Source of the DNA: Oxytricha trifallax
Lineage: Eukaryota; Ciliophora; Spirotrichea; Sporadotrichida; Oxytrichidae
Reading direction: 5' to 3'
Assembly: GCA_000711775.1 (NCBI GenBank)
Contig: ARYC01000367.1
Location: forward strand, 87,677-151,676
DNA: 64,000 bases
Part shown: positions 31,837-43,600 of the stretch, piece by piece
Layout of the letters: each line of letters starts with the position of its first letter
Numbering within the stretch: position 1 is the stretch's first letter
Translations under genes and position numbers: made by a program
Notes under the pieces: model-generated
What the model was told of the DNA's origin: nothing
Database searches by the model: none
The model's input: the letters and a program-made list of their open reading frames with translations, nothing else

Positions 31837-32979
31837 ATTAATATGATATATTAATTCATATTATAGTCATAAAAGGATATTTATTTAAATAAACTATTAT
31901 ATAGATTATAGCTTAATTTAAGCTAATAAAGTAAAATTTGATGATTTATTGAAGGCAATTATTAAAATTTTTTAATAATTTTTGTGTAAAAGCCTTGATT
32001 AAGTATTGTTTAAACACATCAAATAATTATAAGAAACCATCATTAAATAGGGAAGATGCTTCTAATATTGATTTTGATGTGAAAATGAAGTTACTTCTTA
32101 AATTTTCAGAACAAAAAAAGGACCACCATTATTTTATTCCCTAAAACTTTTGAATCCTAAATCGTGCCTTTATACTCATTTAACCCAACGAATTTTCGTA
32201 GGGAAAAATATTGAACCTCTTACACGCCTTAATGTAATTAGAATCGCAAAAAAAACATTCTTTCAAATATCTCATAAATTAATATTGATAATTCTTGAAG
32301 AAATTATAAATATTTTTATATTGTTGTTAATTTTAAAGATTAACATACATCACTTTTATGTATTAAAAAATAGGTTGGCTAACAAACGTATTAGTTATAT
32401 ATTTTATCTATTAATTATTATTCTTCATTAATTTTATAAATTTTAATTAAGTATTTAAATTTTTTTCACTTATAATTTTATTGCATAGTTTATTTGTGAT
32501 TTGTGCGTATAAAACAATAAAGTTCTTATTAAAAATAGTTTATTCATAATATTTCTAATAAAATTCCCATTTCATAAAAAAATTAACTATCTTAGTAAAA
32601 ATAGATTGTTGGTATTAGAAACCTCTAAAAATATAAATGTGGAGAATAAATTTTATAAATACGAGTAATAAATCATATAATATTTGAAAGTAATTTATAT
32701 ATTTAAAATAGGAATTTTTGAAACTTAATTAAAATTTAATTAAGATCTATATTATTTCTTTATAGGTTTCGCTTTGAAGACTAGAAATTACTAAACTATT
32801 ATTATTCTTAATAAATCATTATTTTTTTATTCACTTAAATTACAATGTTTATATTTCAAATCACATCATTAATTTCATTAATTACAGGATAAGTATTCGT
32901 TAATTCTTTAAAAAAATGAATTTTTTTAGCGTTAATCTATTTTAATAAATCGAAATATATTATTGAATATAAGTATACT
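31837..32979. other. IES2 of paralog G2 (1149 bp)
   Basis: Between ATGAAC pointer copies (31831-31836, 32980-32985). AT-rich. It contains a Lys/Asn-rich TGA-only frame ending near 32149, which I do not call a gene because both G2 and G3 join MDS2 directly to MDS3 in frame. Confidence 0.75.
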
Positions 32980-33100
32980 ATGAACTTAACTATTTCACAG
33001 GATAAAAAAGATTTCGTGTAAATAAAGCAAAGTAATATCTTTACTGTCTTGACTGTGAAAAGTAAAGATAATAAATGAAAACAAGACACCCTGGCTTCAG
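32980..33100 (+). CDS. Paralog G2, MDS3 (CxxC segment)
   Basis: Pointers ATGAAC (5') and TTCAG (33096-33100, 3'). The frame reads LNYFTGQKRFRVNK, then YCLDCEKQRQQMKTRHPGF. The CxxC pair and terminal PGF/HGF are shared by all three paralogs. Confidence 0.88.
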
Positions 33101-35941
33101 TAAATAAATAATTTTAATATTTAGAGATTGGGATTTTTATAAACTATGAAAGAATTATTTTGCAATTATAAGTCAAGAAATATTAATAAAATACATTATT
33201 CTATTTTATTTTTTTTAAAAAATTCTTTAATTAATCAAAATATTGACAGTAAATACAATTATGTACTTTATTTATAAAATGATTAAATCATATATTTTAT
33301 TTTAATTAATGATTTAATTTTTATCAATTAGTTTTATTTAGAAAAATAATTCTTAAAATAAAATAAAAATACTATAAGTTGTAGGCATATGATAAGTAAT
33401 AATTAATTATTTTTTTATATGGTTTCTTAAAATTTTGTTTTTAATCAATTAAAAACATTGCGTCTTATTTTTAATATTAATTAAAATGTAAGAAAATTAT
33501 AAATTTTTCATTGTCAATTACAAAAGAAAACTTTTCTCGAAAATTCAGCGAAATTCCCCCCTTAATTATTTTTATCTTATTTGTTTATTTAAAGTATTGC
33601 TCAACAATTTTTGTTTTAGAATCTCTTATTAATATTGTATTAAAATCAATATAACTCATTTATCTTAATTAGATAAAAAAAACCTAATCACATTTTAACT
33701 AAAAATTTGTAAAACTCTAAAGTACTCCTTAATAATATTTTTAAAAGGTTAAGCAAACCCACCAAAGTTTATTAATGATGCATACCTTATGATACTATCC
33801 AAAACTAACAGTATAACTTCACAAATACAAAAGATTAGACCGATTTCTATGTCATCGGAAGTTAGAAAACCTTTTGAATCAATTTGGATGAGATTATTTG
33901 CAAGATACTTATTGAGTACAATACACAAGACATAAATTGGGTTTAGACCCTCTAGCTTATATGGGCTAAAATATAGCATAACTAATACAATTGAAATAAT
34001 TAAGAAACTATAAGCAAATTTACTTTATTGATATAGCATCAGCTTTCCCGTCACCACCAATGACATTATTCGACAAAGAAATAACAAGAAGAAGAATAAT
34101 TCTCAAAAAAAATATGAATCCATTTGAAGAGTCTCATTTAACAAAATTCCTTTATCGTTATAAAATTATATTATCTGGGGGGCCATTGAGTGTATTAATT
34201 ATTATTGTTGTTATTTTTTTGAAAAAAAAAAAACTAGATTTAAAAAACTATATAATTTTACTTTTCAATAACTTTATCATCATTACTTATTATTAAATTA
34301 GAAATTTGATTACTAGGTGTTGCCAACCACTTGGGACTTTCTGATAGAGCTTTCTACTACACTAAGGCCTACCGAGGGCAGGTAGGGGGTTGCTGGGCGC
34401 AACGCATGAGGGACCAGTCGGCGGGGTTCAATCTGTCAGCCTACACTCTTCGAGTAAGCTGGATCCTAAGATTTCCCTGCATTAGATAAGTCTACTGGCT
34501 TGAGTTCAGTTTTCTAGGTAATAGGGAGCAGGATGAAGGTAGGATCTGCCTTCAAAAGTGAGAAGACGAAAACAATTGAAGCCAATGATAAGGATTTTTC
34601 TCCCACACCGGGTTATGGTGCTGAAGCTACCACAGCGAAAGGACAGGGATTACGTTTCCCAGCAGCGGTGGGACCGGTAAGCGTTTTTCTCCATCTTCTG
34701 TTATCTAGTTGGATCTCACGAGCTCTGTCCCCAGGTACAAACTGGGATGACATCTTGATTTTGAGAGAAGACTAGGTAATAGCGCGAATGGTTTTTTCGG
34801 AGTTTTCTACTTCATGACTTCCACGTCACGGAATTTGCCACGTCGACTCACTCAGATATGTCTACGTCACGACTAAGATTGATGGTTTGATTTTAGTATT
34901 AAACAGTGATATGTTAAATTTATTTGATTTTAAATCATTAAACACATCATCATTACTTAATCATACTGATTTAAAATTTAAAAATGTACTTTATCAAATT
35001 AGGATTTAAGTTCAACTAATTATAAACAGCTATCATAAATTAATTATATTTATTTAATTTCTTTTCAATTTTCCCATTCAAATCTATCATGAAAATCAAT
35101 AATAAGATTTATTTATTTTAAATAAAATACTAATTTTTTTTAAATTTATTATCTTTATTTCTTCACGCCTTGTAATTTGATATCCAAGTCAACTCTCTTT
35201 GAAACGTCATGAATAAATTTTATTTAGCATTAAAATGTTAAAATATAATTTTTTTCGTTTATTTAATAAACTTATACTTTTCCAATAATTTTCTTAGAAA
35301 CTATTATGTTGGTAATTGTTGACTCACTCGATATATTTAGAAAAATAAGGCAAATAAAAAAGCCAAGCAAGTAAACAAAATCAATTATAATTTAATTTAT
35401 GAACCTAAAAAAAATATGGTGTGGATATACATTTCTTCAGTATGTCTTATTATTGTGACAAATAGATTCATTTTTATAATTTAAGTTAAAATAAAATTAT
35501 TCAACCTCAAAGTTAATTCTCTATAATTTTTGTTTACAAGTTTAAGCTTTTTGCTATAATGCTACAGAAGGCATTGACTAAAATTAATTTAATTTCAGAA
35601 TTCTTTTTAAAATTTTCTGCTTTTCAATTTTTTTGCTCAAAAATTGAATTTTTAAAATGTTTTTTTTTACTTAATAATATTGTTATTTAATTAATTAAAA
35701 GCCTTAAAATGTAAGAGACAATGAAGGAACATTTTTTTATTTAATATATTAGAAAATATGCAAAGTTTCTTTGAAAATTTCGACACAAATATTTTATTAA
35801 ATTAAAATGATAATTTTTTTAATTTTGTAAATTTAAAAAATCAAATTATTCTTTTATTATGATTCATTCATAAGATAAGTATATTTTAATAAAAAGTAAA
35901 GATTATATAATTTAACATATTAATTTATTAATTAAATTTTA
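33101..35941. other. IES3 of paralog G2 (2846 bp) with repeat R
   Basis: Between TTCAG copies (33096-33100, 35942-35946). It contains R copy 2 (34387-34960) and AT-rich DNA. G1 (TTTCAGA) and G3 (TTCAG) use the same pointer position. Confidence 0.85.
34310..34960 (+). repeat. Repeat R copy 2 (uninterrupted)
   Basis: GC-rich head (core from GGGGTTGCTGGGCGCAACGC at about 34387) and AT-rich tail ending TTTGATTTTAAATCAT. It includes an open frame at 34533-34775 (MKVGSAFKSEKTKT...FSPTPGYG), partly conserved in copy 1. The segment 34310-34386 is GC-rich too but not shared with copy 1. It provides the empty target site for TBE-2. Nature unknown. Confidence 0.85.
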
Positions 35942-36029
35942 TTCAGAGTTCAATGCTTACGAAACGAAAATAATGAACCTATTCTGTTCGTCTTTAATAG
36001 AGTACATTTTAAAGGACATAAAACAGATC
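35942..36029 (+). CDS. Paralog G2, MDS4 (HxxxH segment)
   Basis: Pointers TTCAG (5') and AGATC (36025-36029, 3'). Reads FRVQCLRNENNEPILFVFNR then HFKGHKTD. Reading the boundary as a GT..AG intron instead would shift the frame and give TGA in G3, so the pointer join is preferred. Confidence 0.88.
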
Positions 36030-36219
36030 TTATTTTTTATTTAAATCGTAATTGTAATCAAAACCCCAAAACCCTTTCAGTAGTTTGATTGAGTTTTTTA
36101 TTGATAAAAGTAGACTATTAATGCATACTTTATTAGGGTTTTAATAGGGTTTATGTAGGGGTTTAATGTTTAAATATTAGTAATTTAAGTGAGTATAACA
36201 AGCGAGTTTTTAAAATATT

Positions 36220-37604
36220 TCACACAAACATAAGCTTAGAGTCATGTGGCAGTTCTCTGAATTTTATCTTTCTATGTTGATGTTTGATTGTTTCTATTGT
36301 TTGTTAAGTCTCTTAGCTTGGCTTAATAATAGTTGATCATGCAAGTTCTCTGAGACCTCCATTGATTTTATATTTATCGAGATATTTTTTGATTCTCTGC
36401 TCAGAATCACTCTCACCCAGGCACCTAAAGTAATCGTTTCTTGGCATGTCGCTATGAGCCCAGATATCCCATTAAGTGTCTTATACATTTCCGTAAGCAG
36501 AGGATTGCACTCTTTGAGCTCTGTTGAAGTCAATAATATAAACTCTAAGAGGCTGAAAGTTCAACATGATATTCTCTGGCTTTAAGTCTCTATGAACATA
36601 ACCTAGCTTGTGAAGCTCTTCAATCCCTTCAACTATCTGCTATACTATCTAGCTAATTTATCTCTGACATCTATTGTCAGATAAGAATTCTCTGTAAGTC
36701 ATTTCAAGTAAAGGAAGCCTGAAGGCTACATGATCTTTACCAAGTAAAATAGCATCAAGCTAGATGATATGCCTGCACTCATTTTTCTTTGCCTTTTAAA
36801 GAGCATAATACTCATTAGCGAATTCCATTTTGAACTTGTCATCAGCAAGGAAGTAATTAAAAGGATATATCTTGTAAGCATATTAGTCATCAGTAATGAC
36901 ACCCTTCTCTATTTTATCTTCAAGATAGAGGTAGCTTTCTAGGCAAGAATCTAAGTCAATAATTTTTAATATGGGAATCTTCATTGCCTCTATTTTAACC
37001 ATGATTTTATTGATCTCAGAGACTGGAAAGTTCTTGACTGCTTTCTTCATTTTAACTTTCTTCTAGACTTCAACTCTAAGTGACTCCACTGGGTTTCTTG
37101 ATCTTCTCTTTTAGAGGAATCTATTCCCTGTAGGTTCATGAATAAAGACAAAACTTTAATTGTGCTTTTTCTTTAAGTGCACTTTGAGGTCTCTAGTATG
37201 AGAATATGGCTTCTCACAGAACTCACAGACATACTTTCCATTTTTCTTTTAATGCTTGAGATATAACCTTGGCATATCGTTATGTATATCTCTCAAGTGT
37301 AATTTATAAGTCGACTTGTAAGGGAAAACTTTATTGCTTCTTTGCATTAATAGTCAACTTTGGCTGGAATTTATTAATGCTCTATGGTGGGTTGTTTAAC
37401 CTCCTCCTCAATTTTCACAGCTTCTTTGATACCATCCTGCTTAACTTATATTTAAATCTCAAAGCTAGACTGGTCAAAGTTGTCATAAGTAGACTCCCAC
37501 TGAGTACAAGCGTCTTTGGTCTCTACTTTTCTTGGTTGCTAGAATGATAACTTTTATTGGTTTGATCCAAATAATGCCGTTCTTCTTAACAGGTTAGCGC
37601 TCAT
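36220..37604 (-). pseudogene. TBE-4 zinc-finger kinase with activation-segment deletion
   Basis: ATG at 37604-37602, natural TGA at 36222-36220. Two C2H2 fingers, then VHRDLKPEN and DFN. The GTPGYFPERE segment and helix F block are deleted at the same point as in TBE-3, and the same in-frame TGA precedes STIIK. A kinase lacking its activation segment should not be catalytically competent. Confidence 0.92.
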
Positions 37605-38180
37605 TTTAGTTTGCTGTTATATTTGATTATAATAATGATAAAATATACCTTGCTAAACTATAATAGTGGAGTATATGACACTCTGATAGATTCTTTCTGA
37701 GAGGTAAGGAAAATAAGTAACCATAAAAGACTGTAAGTTGACATATTTTATGAGAATTGTAAATTAAAATACTCCTAATGAAGTTTTGTTTCTCTAGGAG
37801 GTCCTCCAAATCAAGTTTGAACTTAATTTGGAGGTAAAGTTATTAAGCATTTTTTAAATTTAATATGCTCCTAATTAAGTTTTAACCTTAAAATTTAACT
37901 CCTAATAAAGTTTAAACTTAATTTGGAGGACCTTCTAAAATAATTAAACATTATTAGGAGCAATTTAATGGAGATAGATTGATAAAAATGGAAATCAATC
38001 TGTGAAACTTGGAGCAAGTTTTTCAATGCTTCTCCGCATATCTTTTCAATGCTTCTCCGTATATCTTTTCAAGGTTGACCTCCAGTAGGTCCTCCCTATT
38101 TAGTAGTAAGATTTTAATAAACTTAGAATGGATATCCATAATTTTAAATTTCATTAACATTTCTAGAAAGAGGAAGCAAG
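37605..38180. promoter_or_regulatory. TBE-4 divergent intergenic region
   Basis: 576 bp with AGGAGGTCC and TTTGGAGGACC/AATTTGGAGG inverted motifs between diverging genes; close match to TBE-3. Confidence 0.45.
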
Positions 38181-38970
38181 ATGGAGTCTATGAATGATGC
38201 AATGAAGAGAATTTAATCTCAAGACTTAATAGGAAAATTTCGAAGTAAAGAGGACCTTATAGATATTTGGTATAGCAAGGTAAGTTCTTAAGTAAGATTA
38301 ATAAATCCATTATAGTTGGATTGTTCTTGCCGACTTAGGAGGGAACTAAAATCTCATTCTTAAAAGCCTTACTGAGTGAAGAGAAAAAAGCTTTTAAGTC
38401 TAATGAAATTAGGATGATAGAGATACTTAACTACCCTGAAATTTCAGTAACAAACCTCTATGATGATGCTATGAGTGATCCAGATGTTGCTCTCTACCTT
38501 CCTTCAAAGTTGCAACTCTCTAATAAGCTGCCAGAGAGAAACTTCTTCTTTGGTGTCCTTGGAACTCTGAAACCTGAGTACTTAAATGAAGTTATTTAAG
38601 AAGCTCATAAGAAACGCTACAGTATCTCTCCTGAAGAAAAAGAGAAGCAAGGTATTAAAATTAGCGAGACCTGGCTCTAGGAACTTCAAAAGCATCCTTT
38701 CATCTCAAGTAAGCTTAGCCTTCTAACTTTTTAGAAAAACCTGGTACTGCTATATACTTGATGAAAGAGCGCAGCAAATTAAACAGAGAGAGAAAGTCTC
38801 AAGTAAAACATGAATTGAGTAAGAGACTCTTCAAAGATTTATAAAAGCCAAAAGAGATTAACATAGATGCAGGAGCTGGCACTAAGAGAAGAAACATAGG
38901 CCCAAGCAAGCCTTAAGAGGAAAAAAAGAAAGAGAAGCCATATCCCTTTACGGTCAAATTTAATATGTGA
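38181..38970 (+). pseudogene. TBE-4 small-protein gene, one frameshift in exon 1
   Basis: ATG 38181, TGA 38968-38970. Exon 1 is 99 nt instead of 100 because of a 1-bp deletion near 38256 (GACCTTATAG versus GACCTCTATAG). Intron 1 is at 38280-38315 (36 nt) and intron 2, near 38722-38747, is 26 nt (GTAAGCTTAGCC...TTTTTAG). Exons 2 and 3 look open. Confidence 0.85.
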
Positions 38971-38976
38971 ACTTAT

Positions 38977-40020
38977 TCATTCGCTTTAATCTAAAACATT
39001 ATTTATATACACAAAATCTCCCTTCTCTTGCGCATACTTTAGCTTTATCATCGCTGACTCTCTTAGCAGCACTCTAAATAAAATCGACTGTATCTATCTT
39101 TAAATCATGCATCAAATGGTAGAGCAGCAATTTCTTGTAGTGGCCTTTCAATAACCTCCAATCTAATTCAAGACCATTGCTAAGGGCTTTAAGGAACATT
39201 GAATACAGGTGTTATGTTTAGCCTTTCATATTCTTTCCTTGAGTCTTTAGATTTATAAACCGACAAGTTATAAACGAATAAAATAATCTCTTAGTCAGAG
39301 TACTTTTCTCTGAGTTATTGTAAGAACTTAACATATTATTCAGTCTTTATAGAACGGGGGTAAATAACATAAGTATCGAGGCTACTATCTTCACTTATTC
39401 CTCCAAGAATTGCATGAGTTTACACCTTCACCTTTTAGTCATAAACTTCAATATTACTATACCTCTTGTACCAAGACCTTGATATAAAGATATTGAATGT
39501 AAATACAGCTTCATCAGCGTGTATGAACTTTATATTATGCTCTTAAGACCTCTGCATTTAATCGATTATTTTATTTAAATTATTCTTATAAAATGGAACA
39601 TTAAAGTCAATCACTCTCTTAATGCGATTGACTGTCTTGTAAGATATTCCGTTCTTTTTATATATTTTCGCTTTAGATTAAGCAAATATGTGAAGCTCAG
39701 GAAATTGGCATGAAACATCACAGCCCAGATAGAGAGAAATGAGCCCAGTATTTAAGAGTCTTATCATTTATAAGATAGTCAATATGAGGCTGCTAAAATT
39801 TTAAGGGTCTCTTTGGCTTAGAATTAAGATGCTATCTCTTTAAATCCAATGCTAATAGACAGTGATACTTCACAGTTGCTGGAGATTTATGAAGCAGTCT
39901 TGCTATAGACGTATAATTCAGAACAGGCTTGATTTATTCGCTATATTCATCATATCCATATCGCAACTTAAAAAATAAATCTATATACTCACAGTCATAA
40001 ACATACCCCAAACCTCGCAT
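38977..40020 (-). pseudogene. TBE-4 DDE transposase, catalytic Asp lost
   Basis: ATG at 40020-40018, TGA at 38979-38977. The second catalytic Asp is replaced: codon 39272-39270 is TAT, giving FVYNLSVYK. The Glu motif reads NGLELDW. The first Asp (HADEA) is kept. The enzyme would be inactive even where the frame is open. Confidence 0.88.
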
Positions 40021-40870
40021 ATACTCACTTAAATTACTAATATTTAAACATTAAACCCCTAAATAAACCCTATTAAAATCTTAATAAAGTACACACTAAT
40101 AGTCTACTTTTTTCAATCAAAAATTCAATCAAACTACTGAAAGGGTTTTGGGGTTTTGAATTAATTAGTTTTTTTTAGATGAAAACATGAAATATTTTAT
40201 ATTATAATTTTTATATTATTAATAGTTTCTAATAAGGGGTCATTTTTAAAGTTTAATTTTACAATTATATTTTTTAAATAGAGAAACTAGAAACGACGAG
40301 CTTAAGAATAGTGACATTTAAATATTAGTTTCTTGTTATTTTTTATTCAACTAAGATTCGATTTTATCCATGCTAAACTAATAAAAAAGATTTTATTTTT
40401 AAAAAAGTTCTACCATTTAATTTATAATTACTTTATAATTAATAGACCATATTTGTTAAATTGCTTCTTTTTATTAATTTTAATGAGAAATCTGTAATCT
40501 TATATAGCTTAATATAAATATTTCATGTTCTGTTTGCTTTGAAAAGGTATAAATTCTTATCTATAAATTTAGTATTGCTTGTTACTATTTAGATTCATAC
40601 TCAAAAAGGAAAGCTTATTTGTTGACTTGGCTTTTGGGGAAACTAAATTTAATAACTCAAAGGAAATACGAGGTAAAAGGTATACATAAAATAAGTTGTT
40701 TAAACAAAATATAAATGGCGAAAAAAATAAAAATTTTATTAGTTCTATTTGTATTTAATTGCATTTATTTCAAATTTTTAAAACTATAATTATTAAATAT
40801 TAATTGTTACATAATGGTTCTAAATAAAATAGGGATATTAAATTAATTAAATTATTTTATGTATTTAAAA

Positions 40871-41041
40871 AGATCATGATTTTAACTTTATGAATGATGC
40901 TTAATCAAAAGAGAGGTTATAGAAACTGTTTCTATGGAAGTTAGAAAAGAAAATTGAAGCATTAGAAAAAGAAAAATAAAGGAAAGCCAAATCTAAAGAA
41001 ATGAAGAAATTGGCACAGGAAGAGAAAGAGAAAGACAAGTA
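40871..41041 (+). CDS. Paralog G2, MDS5 (charged coiled-coil-like segment)
   Basis: Pointers AGATC (5') and GACAAGTA (41034-41041, 3'). Joined to MDS4 it reads HKTDHDFNFMNDAQSKERL, then a Lys/Glu-rich run (EKKIEALEKEKQRKAKSKEM). Homologous in position and character to G1 MDS5. Confidence 0.87.
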
Positions 41042-41153
41042 TTGATTAAAATTGGAAATTATATTAAATAAATAAACATAATATATACTATTATATTGAG
41101 TTCAACTGAATTAATTAGCTAGATTAATCAAAAATTTATAGGTACACTTTATA
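41042..41153. other. IES5 of paralog G2 (120 bp)
   Basis: Short AT-rich interval between GACAAGTA copies (41034-41041, 41154-41161). Confidence 0.87.
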
Positions 41154-41210
41154 GACAAGTAATATAAAATTAAGTTCTTCACGAATTAATGGTGTAAGAA
41201 CAGCTATGAA
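41154..41210 (+). CDS. Paralog G2, MDS6
   Basis: Pointers GACAAGTA (5') and TGAA (41207-41210, 3'). Reads DKQYKIKFFTNQWCKNSYE in frame from MDS5. Confidence 0.82.
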
Positions 41211-41440
41211 ATAGCTTCTTTAATATTTAAAAATTTGTATTTTTTTCATTTTTTTATTAAAAAAAGAGATTATTTAAATAACAAAGTTAAGATAATAATC
41301 TTTCAAGATATTTATTATTTAATTATAAATACTTTAATTTAAAAATAGTCTTTGAATGGTTATTTTTTTAAAAAATGCCAATTAATTTAAAAATAATAAT
41401 TTTAATCTTATTTTCTAAGTGAAATTGTATTATGTTATAG

Positions 41441-41495
41441 TGAAGGTTTTGAATCATGTATCATGGAATTAGCAAAATTAATTTTCATTAGGGTT
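41441..41495 (+). CDS. Paralog G2, MDS7
   Basis: Pointers TGAA (41441-41444) and ATTAGGGTT (41487-41495). Reads EGFESCIMELAKLIFIRV. Joined with MDS6 it gives C(x9)C (CKNSYEGFESC). The intervening IES6 (41211-41440) is AT-rich. Confidence 0.8.
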
Positions 41496-42137
41496 CAGGC
41501 TTTAGTTTAACACATAACAAATAAATATTTAAATTAACAAATCATTCAATTCATTTGTAATAATTTCTGATCAATTTAATAGTTAATTTTTTATTTGTAT
41601 ATTAAATATAATATAAATTTAATTGTAAGTAGAATTTATAGAAAATATTTTTCGAATAATAATAACTTTTGATATAATAATTCATCTTTAAAGCAGAAGA
41701 AAATTAAAATAAAATTTAATTTAATTTCAAAATATTATAAAACATTTTTTATTATTAAGGAAATTACTATGTTATTAAAACTAATTTAATACTCATATTA
41801 TGGTAATTTTTTCATAAAATTCAAATAAGTTTCGTATTAAAATTTTATCTATAAATAAAGATAACCAAGTTAATAAATCTTCTAAATATATTTTCTTACT
41901 TTATAATAATATTTTTATTTTTTATTCAGAAATGTTAAATTAATAAAAAATGCCAAGAAAATAAGAATAAAAAAAATTTATCTAAGCAAAGCAATTTAAT
42001 GTCTAATTTTAATATTATATTTATTTTCATAAATAATTATACAAATTTATTAAATTAAATTGTTTTTTATCAATAAAAATTCCAAAAACCCTAAATTAGT
42101 TTTAATTCTGTTATCATTGATCTTAGTAATGTTAGGG
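41496..42137. other. IES7 of paralog G2 (651 bp)
   Basis: Between 9-bp pointer copies ATTAGGGTT (41487-41495, 42138-42146). AT-rich, nothing recognised. Confidence 0.8.
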
Positions 42138-42227
42138 ATTAGGGTTTATTTGGGTAATGAACCATCTTTTTATGCTAATTTAAAATATAAATAGATAATT
42201 AGAACGAATCTTTATAGCACCCCATGA
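42138..42227 (+). CDS. Paralog G2, MDS8 (end of gene)
   Basis: From pointer ATTAGGGTT the frame reads YLGNEPSFYANLKYKQIIR and ends in TGA at 42225-42227. MDS1-8 without duplicate pointers total 756 nt, exactly 252 codons, so the assembled gene encodes 251 residues. A terminal MDS stop on the only permitted stop codon supports the assembly. Confidence 0.8.
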
Positions 42228-42512
42228 AGAAACATAGTTAAATAATGATTGAAAATTTTAGAAGTTGTTTGTTATATTTTTAAATATTCCATTCAACGCT
42301 TTTAAACTTTTTCATAAACGATCAGTTCATTCAATCATATGTGAAAGACTCAATATTTCATTCATCTATATTTTTTGACATTTAATCAAATCTTGTTAAA
42401 AATAAAGGTTCTTTAATAACTTAATTTACTTCTGCGATAATTTAGAGCTGACAATTTGTTATTAAAGTTTATATTTAAAAATTCTAACAAATTTTTCCTC
42501 TATAAATGAATA

Positions 42513-42950
42513 AAATATTCGGGGGGGGAAGTTTCCTGCCCCAAAATTTTATATGCACCCAAAAGAGGAAGTTTCCTGCCCCCAAAAAGGTAGTTTCCTG
42601 CCCCATACATAAAAATATGTAATTTTTATAATTTTCAAAGAATCTTTATCATCAATTATGATGTAGTTTTTTTTATAAATTTAGCTTCAAATATCATTTC
42701 TACCTTGATAATCAATTTAAAATTTAATGAAAATTACATTAATAATTAAAAAAAACACTTAATTTAGCCTTGTCAATAATATATAATTTGATAAAGAATA
42801 ATTATGTACCTTGAAAATTATATAATAATAAATGTTGTATAGTACATGATCATGGTAATTTAAATTGAAAATTATTTGTTTCTAATAAAATTATTGCAAA
42901 AACATAAAATTTAATGTTGGGGGCAGGAAACTTCCCCCCCCCAAATATTC
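42513..42950. mobile_element. MITE F2, copy 2
   Basis: Element 42521-42942 flanked by AAATATTC (42513-42520, 42943-42950). Begins with eight G and ends with nine C. The left end has three copies of an AGTTTCCTGCCCC-like motif; the right end has one inverted copy. The target matches that of copy 1 (AAATATTY). Confidence 0.9.
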
Positions 42951-43049
42951 TTAATATTGGAGAAATGAGAGATCTAAAAATAGTATTTGATCTATTTTAC
43001 CCAATATTTTAGTAAAATTAGCAAAAGTTTTGACAATTATAATTACTCT

Positions 43050-43600
43050 AATTCTAAAATCTCTTATAAATAAAATACCAATTAAATATAGGTATCTATT
43101 TGAAGGTCAATTAAAATGTTTATTAAGGAAAAGATATTTAAGTCTTAAACAAGTCGTTCGTCTTAGGTATGAGTTTAACTTTTTCACATTAAGTTACTTA
43201 ATAATAAAACCTATTTAATCATAAATTTCATCAGGTGGAAATTCTAATATAGGATAACTTAAATTAGGAGGTAATAACTTAGTAAAAACCATAATAGGAG
43301 CTCTTAAATTTTTAATAAAAAAATTATTTTTTTAGATTCTTTTTAAAGTTGATACTTAATATAATGGACCTTCTAAAAAATAAATTAAATTTTAAGTAAA
43401 TAAATTATTAAAATGAGCAACTTTAAATATGTTATTAGAGAATTGTAAAGAAATGGAGCTATTTATATATAAAATAACAAACCAAATTATAAAATCGGAA
43501 AATTGAATATTACATAAATTTCCTAAATTTAATTGATAACATCAATTTTATAAAGTATAGTAACAAGAAATTTAACCACAGAGAATAAATATAAAAAAAA
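43050..43600 (+). mobile_element. Possible decayed TBE fragment
   Basis: Resembles the TBE-2-type small-protein/kinase intergenic region: AAATTAGGAGGTAATAA, ATAGGAGCTC, then AAAATGAGCAACTTTAAA at the expected kinase start, with no intact frame. Weak, partial similarity. Confidence 0.4.

Larger units (their letters stand above)
36056..40161 (-). mobile_element. TBE-4 transposon
   Basis: 36059-40158 (4100 bp) with AAT duplications at 36056-36058 and 40159-40161. C4A4 ends followed by TTTCAGTAGTTTGATTGAG. It is oriented opposite to TBE-2. Closest to TBE-3, with which it shares the kinase lesions. It lies inside IES4 of G2, 27 bp after the MDS4 pointer. Confidence 0.97.
36030..40870. other. IES4 of paralog G2 (4846 bp), mostly TBE-4
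   Basis: Between AGATC copies (36025-36029, 40871-40875). TBE-4 fills 36059-40158; the remaining flanks are AT-rich. Confidence 0.85.

Noticed and set aside
31970-32149. Lys/Asn-rich open frame ending ..DHHYFIPQNF in IES2 of G2, considered as an extra MDS
   Set aside because: G2 and G3 both join MDS2 directly to MDS3 in frame, and such frames are expected by chance when TGA is the only stop.
33096-35946. Reading the MDS3/MDS4 gap as a GT..AG intron (TTCA|GTAAAT...ATTCAG|AGTT)
   Set aside because: The splice join shifts the frame, gives a TGA in G3 and loses similarity between paralogs; the G1 gap does not begin with GT. The TTCAG pointer join preserves everything.
41154-41495. CX9C motif in G2 (CKNSYEGFESC) as evidence for a CHCH mitochondrial protein
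   Set aside because: There is only one CX9C, and the first Cys is not conserved in G1.
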